From: Nautiliaceae bacterium
GTDB taxonomy: Bacteria > Campylobacterota > Campylobacteria > Campylobacterales > Nautiliaceae
Assembly: GCA_027008345.1 (NCBI GenBank)
Contig: JALTBU010000035.1
Span: 1 to 10,937, forward strand
Reading direction: 5' to 3'
DNA length: 10,937 nt
A program made the position numbers and the translations under genes. Below are positions 1-7,012 of the stretch, piece by piece. Below the pieces are notes generated by a model. That model made no database searches, was not told the origin of the DNA, and saw only the letters and a list, made by a program, of their open reading frames with translations. The first letter of the stretch is position 1, and every line of letters starts with the position of its first letter.

Positions 1-1840
1 ATACATTTCCATCTGTAAATATTTTGTTGAATATTGAATATTTTAAGAGTTTTTTAAGCGAATATAAATACACAGTATTGTTGTTTAAATTTGCAAAAAT
101 GAAAGAATTTAACATAAAAATTAGTTTTTTCTTTAAATCTATTACTATTTTTTCATTAAAATTTTTTATATTTAAATAATGGTCAATATTAAATTTATAA
201 AAATACGTAAATGAATTAATATATTTATTTTTTATATTGATGGTAATATTTGAATCAAAAAGCGTATTTAAAAATTGATTTGGAACTGAAAAGTGTTTCA
301 ATATAATAATTGAATTATTTAAATCACCTCTCATTTGCATATGTTTATATGAAAAATTAATATCATTATATTGAAATAATGAGTCCGTAGAATTTATATC
401 ATAAATAATATTTTTAAGTTTATTATTTATAAATATTTTGAATTTTATATAATTATTTCCTTTTACTTGAATTATAGGAATATTCATTCCAAATTTTTTT
501 AGTATATTTAAAACATTCTTATTAAAAAGTGTATGAGTTGAAGATGAGAATACAAATGGTTTTTTATAAAAATTAATTTTTGTATTGTCAAATTTGATGT
601 TATTGAAAATAATTGTATCAGTTTTTGCAATTTTATTATTTAGTTCAATTTTAGGTTTTGAAATAATTGTATGAAATCCTAAAATTTTTCCTAAAATGTC
701 TGAAAATAAAATTATGCTTTTATTGCCTCTTATAATTTTGTTATTTAAAGTAAAATATTTATGTTCCACTTTATTATCTTTTAAATAAAAATAAAATTTA
801 GGAAGTTTTGAAATGACAAGTTCTTGACTTTTTGCATTTATGTCATTATTTAACTTTAAATCAATAGCGTGTATAAAAAAATTTCCATCGTTTAAATAAT
901 AGTTAAATACAGGATTTTTTGCATATAAAATATAATTTTTGTAAAAAAGCTCTGCATTTTCAGCAGAGCTTATAACGGATCTATTTTTTAAATTAAAAGT
1001 TAAAATTATTTTTTTTAATAAAAGATTTTTTATTAAATTTTTATATTTAATATTTGTTTTTGAAGCTTGCAGGTTTATAATATTATTTTGTGTATTACCT
1101 TTTAATTTTATAGATAATATTTGAAAGTTTTTATTTATTAATTTAAATAAATTCATATTGAATTTTGCTGAATAATAAGTAAAAAATGTATTTATTTTTC
1201 CATATATATTTAAATTATCTGCCTTTAACAAAAAATTATTATATTTTAATTTTATTTTTTTTGTTTTTAACGAATAATATATAAAATTATTATCTATTTT
1301 AAAAGCAATGTATAAAATTTTATTTTTAAAATGTGTTTTTATATTGGAAAATACATAATTATCTGTATAATAGGTAAAAACATAGGAATTATTAAAAATA
1401 TATTTTTTATATTTTATTCTTTTTAAGAAAATTGAGCTATAGTTTTTAAATATTTTAAAATAGCCATTAGCATCAATATCGGGAGAAATTATTTGGAAAT
1501 TGTTTTTGTTTAAAATTATTTTTTTTATTATTAATGTATTGTCTTTGTAAATATTATCTATTTCAATTTTTTTGAATAAAGGAAGAATTTTAGTGCCATA
1601 ATAAAAAAAATCGTGAAGTTTTATTGCATCTTTATGATATTTTTGTGTAGTATAAGTTTTTAGATTTTCTATTTTCAAAATTATTTTATTATCAATTTTT
1701 ATAAAAATCTTTTGAATACTGAATTTGTTAAAATTTAAATTATAAAGGGTTAAACCCTTAAAAAGGGAAATAAATATAATGAATAAAAAGAATATTATTA
1801 CAAAAATAATCGCTGCAATCGAAGTTTTATTTGTTTTCAC
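1..1840 (-). CDS. AsmA/YhdP-like (DUF3971-type) envelope protein, 3' end outside window
   Basis: I read the minus strand from a GTG at 1840-1838 and found no in-frame stop down to base 1, so at least 613 codons are open; the C-terminus lies beyond the left edge. The first residues (MKTNKTSIAAIIFVII...) form a short basic head and one hydrophobic helix of about 20 residues, as in a single inner-membrane anchor, followed by a long Ile/Asn/Lys-rich region of alternating polar and hydrophobic residues with many short strand-like segments (for example FIKIDNKIILKIENL near residue 45). This is the look of the AsmA/YhdP/TamB group, which in other bacteria form periplasmic beta-rich bridges that carry lipids between the membranes; that role is inferred here. 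The GTG start is supported by AAGGA eight bases upstream. I recall a similar gene next to mltG and icd in Campylobacter. The gene is visibly more AT-rich than the metabolic genes. Family call likely, exact subfamily uncertain. Confidence 0.75.
   Translation of the reverse strand, partial: MKTNKTSIAAIIFVIIFFLFIIFISLFKGLTLYNLNFNKFSIQKIFIKIDNKIILKIENLKTYTTQKYHKDAIKLHDFFYYGTKILPLFKKIEIDNIYKDNTLIIKKIILNKNNFQIISPDIDANGYFKIFKNYSSIFLKRIKYKKYIFNNSYVFTYYTDNYVFSNIKTHFKNKILYIAFKIDNNFIYYSLKTKKIKLKYNNFLLKADNLNIYGKINTFFTYYSAKFNMNLFKLINKNFQILSIKLKGNTQNNIINLQASKTNIKYKNLIKNLLLKKIILTFNLKNRSVISSAENAELFYKNYILYAKNPVFNYYLNDGNFFIHAIDLKLNNDINAKSQELVISKLPKFYFYLKDNKVEHKYFTLNNKIIRGNKSIILFSDILGKILGFHTIISKPKIELNNKIAKTDTIIFNNIKFDNTKINFYKKPFVFSSSTHTLFNKNVLNILKKFGMNIPIIQVKGNNYIKFKIFINNKLKNIIYDINSTDSLFQYNDINFSYKHMQMRGDLNNSIIILKHFSVPNQFLNTLFDSNITINIKNKYINSFTYFYKFNIDHYLNIKNFNEKIVIDLKKKLIFMLNSFIFANLNNNTVYLYSLKKLLKYSIFNKIFTDGNV
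943..971 (-). terminator. Intrinsic-terminator-like hairpin inside the AsmA-like gene
   Basis: Read on the minus strand, AAGCTCTGC and GCAGAGCTT form a perfect 9-bp stem around a 7-base loop, and the transcript then continues with a run of six T (the last two stem bases are part of it). This is a textbook terminator outline in the sense orientation of the gene. The bases are nevertheless coding in frame (SVISSAENAELFYKN), so it may be chance in a protein-coding context or a real point of premature termination. Confidence 0.4.
1745..1767 (+). promoter_or_regulatory. Palindrome and alternative hairpin at the mltG leader
   Basis: AAGGGTT-A-AACCCTT (1745-1759) is a perfect inverted repeat. Its right arm CCCTT (1755-1759) can instead pair with AAGGG at 1763-1767, the only plausible Shine-Dalgarno of mltG (11 bases before the ATG). 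Only one of the two pairings can form at a time. On the minus strand the same bases are early codons of the AsmA-like gene. A regulatory role is inference. Confidence 0.35.
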
Positions 1841-2696
1841 TATATTTTTCCTTTTTTATTTTACACATCCTATTCAAACCAAGAGGGTTATTTATATTCC
1901 AAAAGGTAATACAAATTATACAATAAAAACATTACAAAATTCTGGTCTGGATATAACGGATTTTGATAAATTAATTATTTATTTAATGGGGTATCCACAA
2001 GCGGGATGGGTTGATTTAAAAGGTACAAAATTTACAAAAGGTGATTTTTTATATAGACTCACACATTATAAAGCAGCACTTAAAAATATTATGATTATTC
2101 CAGGTGAGACAAATTATTTTATTTTTAAACAAATAGAAAATAAATTAAAAATAAAAAATTTTTACTGTAATATTGATGAAGGATTCATAAAACCAGATAC
2201 TTACAGGCTTCCAATCGGTATGAAAAGAGATGATGTTTGTAAATATTTATATGAAAAATCCCTTAAATGGCATAAAAATCTTGCAAAAAAATTTTTTGGA
2301 GTTTGGAATTATAAAACTTATAAAAAATATCTGATAATTGCTTCAATAATACAAAAAGAAGCTGCAAATTCAAATGAAATGAAATATGTTTCTGCTGTGA
2401 TATATAACAGACTCAAAAAACATATGAAACTTCAAATGGACGGAAGTTTGAATTACGGAAAATATTCCCATACTAAAATAACTCCCAAAATGCTAAGAAA
2501 TGACAATTCATCATATAATACATATAAAAATTACGGTCTTCCTAAAAATCCTGTGTGTGTAGTAAGTCAGGATGCGATAATTGCAGCTGTATTTCCAGCA
2601 AAAGTCAATTATTTATATTTTGTAAAATGCGGTAAGCACCATCTTTTTGCAACTACATATAAAGCTCATTTGAGAAATATAAGAAGATGTAAATGA
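1779..2696 (+). CDS. mltG: Endolytic murein transglycosylase MltG (YceG-like)
   Basis: This 305-residue protein cuts nascent peptidoglycan strands at the outer face of the inner membrane, acting as a terminase of glycan synthesis (known for the family). Residues 6-28 are one hydrophobic anchor helix after a Lys/Asn-rich head. Residues about 37-106 correspond to the LysM-like subdomain, and the catalytic YceG domain follows: EGFIKPDTYRLP at 134-145, then LIIASIIQKEA at 185-195, where Glu194 is the expected catalytic acid, then NRLKK...LQMDGSLNYG, YNTYKNYGLP at 246-255, and a C-terminal YLYFVKCGKHHLFATTY. Most relatives have EKE where this has QKE; the second Glu is kept. Length is slightly below the common 330-340. 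The start is the first ATG before the anchor; its AAGGG site is weak and 11 bases away. It overlaps the start of the opposite-strand AsmA-like gene by 62 bases, so its promoter must lie within that gene. Confidence 0.92.
   Translation: MNKKNIITKIIAAIEVLFVFTIFFLFYFTHPIQTKRVIYIPKGNTNYTIKTLQNSGLDITDFDKLIIYLMGYPQAGWVDLKGTKFTKGDFLYRLTHYKAALKNIMIIPGETNYFIFKQIENKLKIKNFYCNIDEGFIKPDTYRLPIGMKRDDVCKYLYEKSLKWHKNLAKKFFGVWNYKTYKKYLIIASIIQKEAANSNEMKYVSAVIYNRLKKHMKLQMDGSLNYGKYSHTKITPKMLRNDNSSYNTYKNYGLPKNPVCVVSQDAIIAAVFPAKVNYLYFVKCGKHHLFATTYKAHLRNIRRCK
1849..1853 (-). promoter_or_regulatory. Ribosome binding site that fixes the GTG start of the AsmA-like gene
   Basis: On the minus strand AAGGA is followed by eight bases and then GTG at 1840-1838. 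There is no ATG in frame before the hydrophobic anchor helix, and starting further downstream would remove the anchor, so this site decides the start. It lies inside the mltG coding sequence of the opposite strand. Confidence 0.7.
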
Positions 2697-2840
2697 GTTG
2701 ATGGGTTAATGGGTGGATGTGTGGATAGGTAAATTAGGGAGAAAGGAATAGGGAAGAGGGAGTATGAGTTTAGAATTATGAATTTAACGAATAATTTGTA
2801 TTTCAATTTTCAACTTTTCATTTTTCATTTTACGCTTTTT
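2694..2840 (+). repeat. Degenerate tandem heptamer array between mltG and icd
   Basis: Starting at the mltG stop, the sequence falls into successive 7-base units with the same phase: atgggtt (2701), aatgggt (2708), agggaga (2736), aaggaat (2743), agggaag (2750), agggagt (2757), atgagtt (2764), tagaatt (2771), atgaatt (2778). From about 2792 the units change to the opposite sense: tatttca (2799), attttca (2806), acttttc (2813), atttttc (2820), attttac (2827). Bases 2694-2787 contain no C at all while being rich in G. I find no convincing ORF in this gap. Function unknown. Confidence 0.6.
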
Positions 2841-2882
2841 TTGCTACATATAGTAACAGAAAAAAATCATAAATTTAAGAAA

Positions 2883-2913
2883 TTGTTACAAATTGTATAA
2901 AAGCTGATAAAAT
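2883..2913 (+). promoter_or_regulatory. Promoter region of icd with TTGTTACAA dyad
   Basis: A 9-base dyad TTGTTACAA (2883-2891) is followed after four bases by TATAAA (2896-2901), and slightly downstream by TGATAAAAT (2905-2913), a good match to the extended TGNTATAAT -10 of Campylobacterota. Either box could serve as the -10. The dyad plus TATAAAA recurs ahead of oorD. The leader ends in AAAAGGAG (2925-2932), five bases before the icd ATG. The dyad is not one I can assign to a known regulator. Confidence 0.55.
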
Positions 2914-2937
2914 TTAGAAAAAACAAAAGGAGAATAT

Positions 2938-5154
2938 ATGAAGCCAACAATCGTATGGACAAAAATTGATGAGGCGCCTTATTTGGCAACATTTAGTCTG
3001 CTTCCGATAGTAGAAGCGTTTACAAAAGATGCAGATGTAAATATTGAACTTAGAGACATTTCACTTGCAGGAAGAATTATTGCTGAATTTAGCGATATGT
3101 TACCTGAAAATTTAAGACAGCCTGATGAACTTGCATATCTTGGAGAGCTTGTAAATAAACCAGAAGCAAATGTTATAAAACTTCCTAATATTTCAGCTTC
3201 AGTAGTTCAGCTTAAAAATGCAGTAAAAGAGCTTCAAAGCCAAGGTTATCCACTTCCAGATTATCCAGAAGAGCCAAAAAATGCAGAAGAAGAAAAAATC
3301 AAACTTAAATATTCAAAATGTATTGGTTCAAATGTTAATCCAGTGCTTAGACAAGGAAACTCTGATAGAAGACTTGCAAAACCTGTAAAAGATTATGCAA
3401 AAGCACATCCACACAGAATGAGAGATGTAAAAGAAGGATGCAAATCTTATGTAAATCATATGAATGAAAAAGATTTCTATCAAAATGAACAAAGTTATGT
3501 ATCTCCTAAAAACCAAACTGTTACTTTTGTGTTTGAAGATTATGAAGGAAACAGAGAAATTTTAAAAGAATTACCGCTTGAAAAAGATGAAATTTTAAGT
3601 GCAAGTTTCTTAAATAGAGCAGCTCTTAGAGACTTTTATGCAAAAGCTATTGAAGAAGCAAAAGAAAAAGACATTTTATTCTCACTTCATTTAAAAGCTA
3701 CAATGATGAAAGTAAGTGATCCTGTAATGTTTGGGGATGCTATTAGAGTATATTATAAAGAACTTTTTGATAAATTTGGAAATGAACTTAAAGAAATCGG
3801 ATTTAATCCAAACAATGGTCTTGCAGATTTAGAAGCTAAACTTGATAGATTACCTGAGGATAAACAACAAGCAATTAAAGAAACTTTAAAAGAAATTTAT
3901 GCTAAAAATCCAAGACTTTATATGGTTGATAGTGATAAAGGAATTACAAATCTTCATAAACCAAATGATGTTATTATTGATGCATCAATTCCGGCTGTTA
4001 TTAAAAACGGACTTCAAGGATGGGGACCTGATGGGGAAACAGAAGATTGTGAAATAGTGGTTCCAGATAGAACTTATGCAAGAATGTATAAAGAAATTGT
4101 TGCTGATTTAGTTAAAAACGGACAATTTGACCCAACAAAAGTAGGAACTGTTCAAAATGTAGGTCTTATGGCTAAAAAAGCAGAAGAATACGGAAGTCAT
4201 GATAAAACATTTTTCCCTCCAAAAGACGGATTTATAAAAGTAATTGATGAAGATGGTAATGTAGTAATGAGTCATGAACTTCAAAAAGGTGATATTTACA
4301 GAGGCTATCAAGTAAAAGATGATGCAGCAAGAGACTGGATTAAACTTGCAGTAAACAGAGCAAAAGAGAGCGGATATCCTATTGTATTCTGGCTTGACAG
4401 TAACAGAGCTCATGATGCTAACTTAATTAAAAAAGTACTTGAAGAGCTTCCAAAATATGATTTAAGTGATGTTGAATATTATATTATGGCTCCAGAACAA
4501 GCTATGAAATATACTGTAAAAAGATTTAGAGCCGGAGAAAACACTATTTCTGTAACAGGAAATATTTTAAGAGATTATTTAACAGACCTTTTCCCAATTA
4601 TTGAAGTTGGGACAAGTGCAAGAACACTTTCAATTGTTCCATTGCTTGCAGGTGGAGGTCTGTATGAAACAGGTGCAGGTGGATCTGCTCCAAAACATGT
4701 AGAACAATTCTTAAAAGAAAATCATTTGAGATGGGATAGTTTAGGTGAATTTTTAGCACTTGCTGAATCACTTAAACTTGCTGAGAAACAAAGTGGAAAT
4801 AAAAAAATAGGTGTTATTTCAGAAGCATTAAATAGGGCAGTAGCAAAATATCTTGAAAATGATAAAACACCAAAAAGAAAAGTAGGTGAACTTGACAATA
4901 GAGGAAGTCATTATTATCTTGCAACATATTGGGCGGAAGAGCTTGCAAACTGTGGTGACACTGAACTTGAAGCTAAATTTAAACCTGTTGCAAAAGAGTT
5001 AAAAGAAAATGAACAAAAAATTCTTGAAGAAATAAAAGCAGTAGAAGGAAAACCTGCTGATATTAAAGGATATTATCATCCAGATGAAAGCTTGGTTGAA
5101 AAATATATGAGACCAAGTGAAACATTAAATAAAATTATTGATGCTTTAAGATAA
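2938..5154 (+). CDS. icd: Monomeric-type NADP-dependent isocitrate dehydrogenase
   Basis: The enzyme interconverts isocitrate and 2-oxoglutarate + CO2 with NADP(H) in the cytoplasm; in an autotroph it would run as the reductive carboxylation. At 738 residues it matches the monomeric (type II) family, not the ~400-residue dimeric one. The family residues, compared with the Azotobacter enzyme, are all in place with an offset of one or two: Ser131, Asn134, Arg138 and Arg144 in GSNVNPVLRQGNSDRR for isocitrate; Lys253; Tyr418; Asp348, Asp546 and Asp550 for the metal (the last two in LRDYLTD); and His587 and Arg598 for NADP. The start is the only ATG behind a strong AAAAGGAG. It has its own promoter and is closed by a hairpin terminator overlapping its stop codon, so it is probably made mainly as a single-gene transcript. 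First gene of the TCA block. Confidence 0.97.
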   Translation: MKPTIVWTKIDEAPYLATFSLLPIVEAFTKDADVNIELRDISLAGRIIAEFSDMLPENLRQPDELAYLGELVNKPEANVIKLPNISASVVQLKNAVKELQSQGYPLPDYPEEPKNAEEEKIKLKYSKCIGSNVNPVLRQGNSDRRLAKPVKDYAKAHPHRMRDVKEGCKSYVNHMNEKDFYQNEQSYVSPKNQTVTFVFEDYEGNREILKELPLEKDEILSASFLNRAALRDFYAKAIEEAKEKDILFSLHLKATMMKVSDPVMFGDAIRVYYKELFDKFGNELKEIGFNPNNGLADLEAKLDRLPEDKQQAIKETLKEIYAKNPRLYMVDSDKGITNLHKPNDVIIDASIPAVIKNGLQGWGPDGETEDCEIVVPDRTYARMYKEIVADLVKNGQFDPTKVGTVQNVGLMAKKAEEYGSHDKTFFPPKDGFIKVIDEDGNVVMSHELQKGDIYRGYQVKDDAARDWIKLAVNRAKESGYPIVFWLDSNRAHDANLIKKVLEELPKYDLSDVEYYIMAPEQAMKYTVKRFRAGENTISVTGNILRDYLTDLFPIIEVGTSARTLSIVPLLAGGGLYETGAGGSAPKHVEQFLKENHLRWDSLGEFLALAESLKLAEKQSGNKKIGVISEALNRAVAKYLENDKTPKRKVGELDNRGSHYYLATYWAEELANCGDTELEAKFKPVAKELKENEQKILEEIKAVEGKPADIKGYYHPDESLVEKYMRPSETLNKIIDALR

Positions 5155-5179
5155 TCCCGTTTGGGATTATCTTTATTTA
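5148..5179 (+). terminator. Intrinsic terminator between icd and mdh
   Basis: AAGATAATCCC (5148-5158) pairs perfectly with GGGATTATCTT (5163-5173) around a GTTT loop, 11 bp, followed by the T-rich stretch ending at 5178. The left arm includes the icd stop codon (5152-5154). Only about 12 bases separate its end from the mdh start, too few for a separate promoter, so mdh must depend on read-through or on a promoter inside icd. Confidence 0.8.
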
Positions 5180-5190
5180 AAAGGTAAAAG

Positions 5191-6135
5191 ATGAGTAACA
5201 AAGTCTCAATAATTGGTGCAGGAAATGTAGGAAGTATAGTTGGTTATTCTCTTGCAATGCAAGGGCTTGCTCATGAAATAATTCTTGTTGACAGAGATAC
5301 TGACAGAGCAAAAGGAAAAGCTCTTGATATGAGTCATGCTGCAAGTGCTGTGAGAAGCCATTCCATTGTAAGAGCTGCAGAATCTTATGAAGATATAAAA
5401 GATTCAAAAGTTGTCGTAATTACTGCAGGATTTCCAAGAAAACCGGGAATGACAAGAGAAGATTTACTTTTAAAAAATGCAGAAATAATGAAAGATGTTG
5501 TTACAAATGTAAAAGAATATGCTCCAAATGCTATAATTATTACCGTTTCAAATCCTCTTGATGCAATGACTTATACTGCTTTAAAAGTAGGCGGATTTAA
5601 AAGAAATCAAGTAATTGGAATGGCTGGAATACTTGACAGTGCGAGAATGGCTTATTTTATTTATGAAAAACTTGGTTATGGGGCAGGTCAGATTAGAGCA
5701 AGCGTAATCGGCGGACATGGAGATTTTATGGTGCCACTTCCAAGATACTCAACTGTTGCAGGAGTTCCTCTTAGTGATTTACTAACTCAAAAAGAGATTG
5801 AAGAAATTGTTGAGAGAACCCGTCACGCAGGAGCAGAAATAGTAGGATATCTTAAAACCGGAAGTGCATATTTTGCACCTGGAAAATCAACTGCTATTAT
5901 GGTTGAAGCTATTCTTAAAGACTCAAAACAGATATTTCCTTGTGCAGTCTTGCTTGAAGGTGAATATGGCGTCAATAATGTGGTAAACGGAGTACCAGTT
6001 ATGCTTGGTGGAAACGGTGCTGAAAAAGTTATTGAAGTTACACTTGACCCGTGTGAAAGAGAACAGTTTAGAAAATCAACTCAGGCTGTCAAAGAAATGA
6101 TTGATATATTAGAAAAAGAATTTTTTAAAGGATAA
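5191..6135 (+). CDS. mdh: Malate dehydrogenase, NAD-dependent, LDH-like type
   Basis: It interconverts oxaloacetate and malate in the cytoplasm. The 314-residue length and motifs fit the LDH-like (type III) malate dehydrogenases. A Rossmann nucleotide loop GAGNVG is at 9-14, with Asp34 at the end of the second strand (ILVDRD), favouring NAD over NADP. Substrate residues are Arg83 and Arg89 in the mobile loop FPRKPGMTRED, Asn121 in VSNPLD, Arg152 in LDSARM, and the catalytic His176 in GGHGDFMVP. Arg83, where lactate dehydrogenases have Gln, is the classical reason to call malate rather than lactate specificity. AAAAGG lies six bases upstream of the ATG. It is followed after three bases by the fumarase alpha gene, so the two are co-transcribed. 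The supply of transcripts is odd because a terminator sits directly before it. Confidence 0.96.
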   Translation: MSNKVSIIGAGNVGSIVGYSLAMQGLAHEIILVDRDTDRAKGKALDMSHAASAVRSHSIVRAAESYEDIKDSKVVVITAGFPRKPGMTREDLLLKNAEIMKDVVTNVKEYAPNAIIITVSNPLDAMTYTALKVGGFKRNQVIGMAGILDSARMAYFIYEKLGYGAGQIRASVIGGHGDFMVPLPRYSTVAGVPLSDLLTQKEIEEIVERTRHAGAEIVGYLKTGSAYFAPGKSTAIMVEAILKDSKQIFPCAVLLEGEYGVNNVVNGVPVMLGGNGAEKVIEVTLDPCEREQFRKSTQAVKEMIDILEKEFFKG

Positions 6136-6138
6136 GAC

Positions 6139-7002
6139 ATGAGAACAGTTAAATATGATGATATTGTAAAATCAATTAGGGATATGATTATTTATTCTAC
6201 TACACATCTTTCACCTGATATGAAAAAGGCGCTTGAAGAAGCTTATGAAAATGAAAAAAGTGAAGTAAGTAGAGCTGTTCTTGCTCAGCTTCTTGAAAAT
6301 GCGGTAATTGCAGAAAAAGAATGGAAACCTCTTTGTCAAGATACGGGGCTTGCTATATATTTCGTAAAAGTTGGAGAAGATGTAAAAGTTGAAGGCGGCA
6401 CTCTTAAAGACGCAATATATGAAGGTACTGAAAAAGGATATAAAGAAGGATATTTAAGAGCTTCAACTTGTGATTGTTTTACAAGAGCAAATCTTAAAGA
6501 TAAAGTGGGATATAATCTTCCTCCTGTAATTTATTTTGATATTGTCCCTGGTGATAAAATTGAGATTGAATATGCTGCAAAAGGCGGTGGAAGTGAAAAT
6601 GTGTCTCGTGCTACAGTACTTGCTCCGGCAGCTGGAAAAGAAGGAATTAAAGAATTTGTTAAAAAAGTTGTAAGTGATGCTGGTCCAAATCCTTGTCCTC
6701 CGTTAGTAGTAGGCGTAGGCATTGGAGGAAGCTTTGATTATGCAGCTGTTATGAGTAAACATGCACTGTTTAGAGATATAGGAACTCCAAATCCGGATCC
6801 GGAACTTGATGCTTTGGAAAAAGAGCTTAAAGAAGAGCTTAATAAACTTGGAATAGGTGCTATGGGAATGGGTGGAACAGAAACTGTTTTAGCTGTTCAT
6901 ATAGAAACATTTCAGCCTGGCAGAATGTGTCATATAGCATCACTTCCTGTTTCAGTTAATATTCAATGTCACAGCAGCAGACATGCACATATAACTCTTT
7001 AA
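6139..7002 (+). CDS. Class I fumarate hydratase, alpha (iron-sulfur) subunit
   Basis: This is the N-terminal half of a class I fumarase, made here as a separate 287-residue subunit; with the next gene product it catalyses reversible dehydration of malate to fumarate. The three cysteines expected to hold the oxygen-sensitive [4Fe-4S] cluster are visible: Cys66 in KPLCQDTG, Cys186 in GPNPCPPLVVGVGIGG, and Cys277 in VNIQCHSSRH near the end. The segment IEYAAKGGGSENVSR (143-157) is the family core. Its Shine-Dalgarno AAAGGA overlaps the mdh stop. Two-subunit class I enzymes cannot be told from L-tartrate dehydratase (TtdA) or related hydratases by these motifs alone; fumarase is chosen because it lies between mdh and sucCD. 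In Campylobacter, as I recall, mdh is followed directly by sucC, so the fumarase pair is an addition in this lineage. Confidence 0.9.
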   Translation: MRTVKYDDIVKSIRDMIIYSTTHLSPDMKKALEEAYENEKSEVSRAVLAQLLENAVIAEKEWKPLCQDTGLAIYFVKVGEDVKVEGGTLKDAIYEGTEKGYKEGYLRASTCDCFTRANLKDKVGYNLPPVIYFDIVPGDKIEIEYAAKGGGSENVSRATVLAPAAGKEGIKEFVKKVVSDAGPNPCPPLVVGVGIGGSFDYAAVMSKHALFRDIGTPNPDPELDALEKELKEELNKLGIGAMGMGGTETVLAVHIETFQPGRMCHIASLPVSVNIQCHSSRHAHITL

Positions 7003-7012
7003 AGGATAAAAA

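Noticed and set aside
1..1780. Horizontally acquired or non-coding AT-rich island
   Set aside because: The minus strand is a single open frame with an envelope-protein outline, and low GC is common for such genes in this phylum; the position next to mltG looks ancestral.
2703..2760. G-quadruplex in the G-only stretch
   Set aside because: The GGG runs are too far apart for a standard four-run three-tier structure; only a weak two-tier form could be drawn.
2694..2840. CRISPR array or insertion sequence remnant between mltG and icd
   Set aside because: Units are 7 bases and degenerate, without spacers, terminal inverted repeats or a transposase fragment.
4108..4413. 101-codon minus-strand frame inside icd
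   Set aside because: Antisense shadow of a complete, motif-rich gene; no family resemblance.
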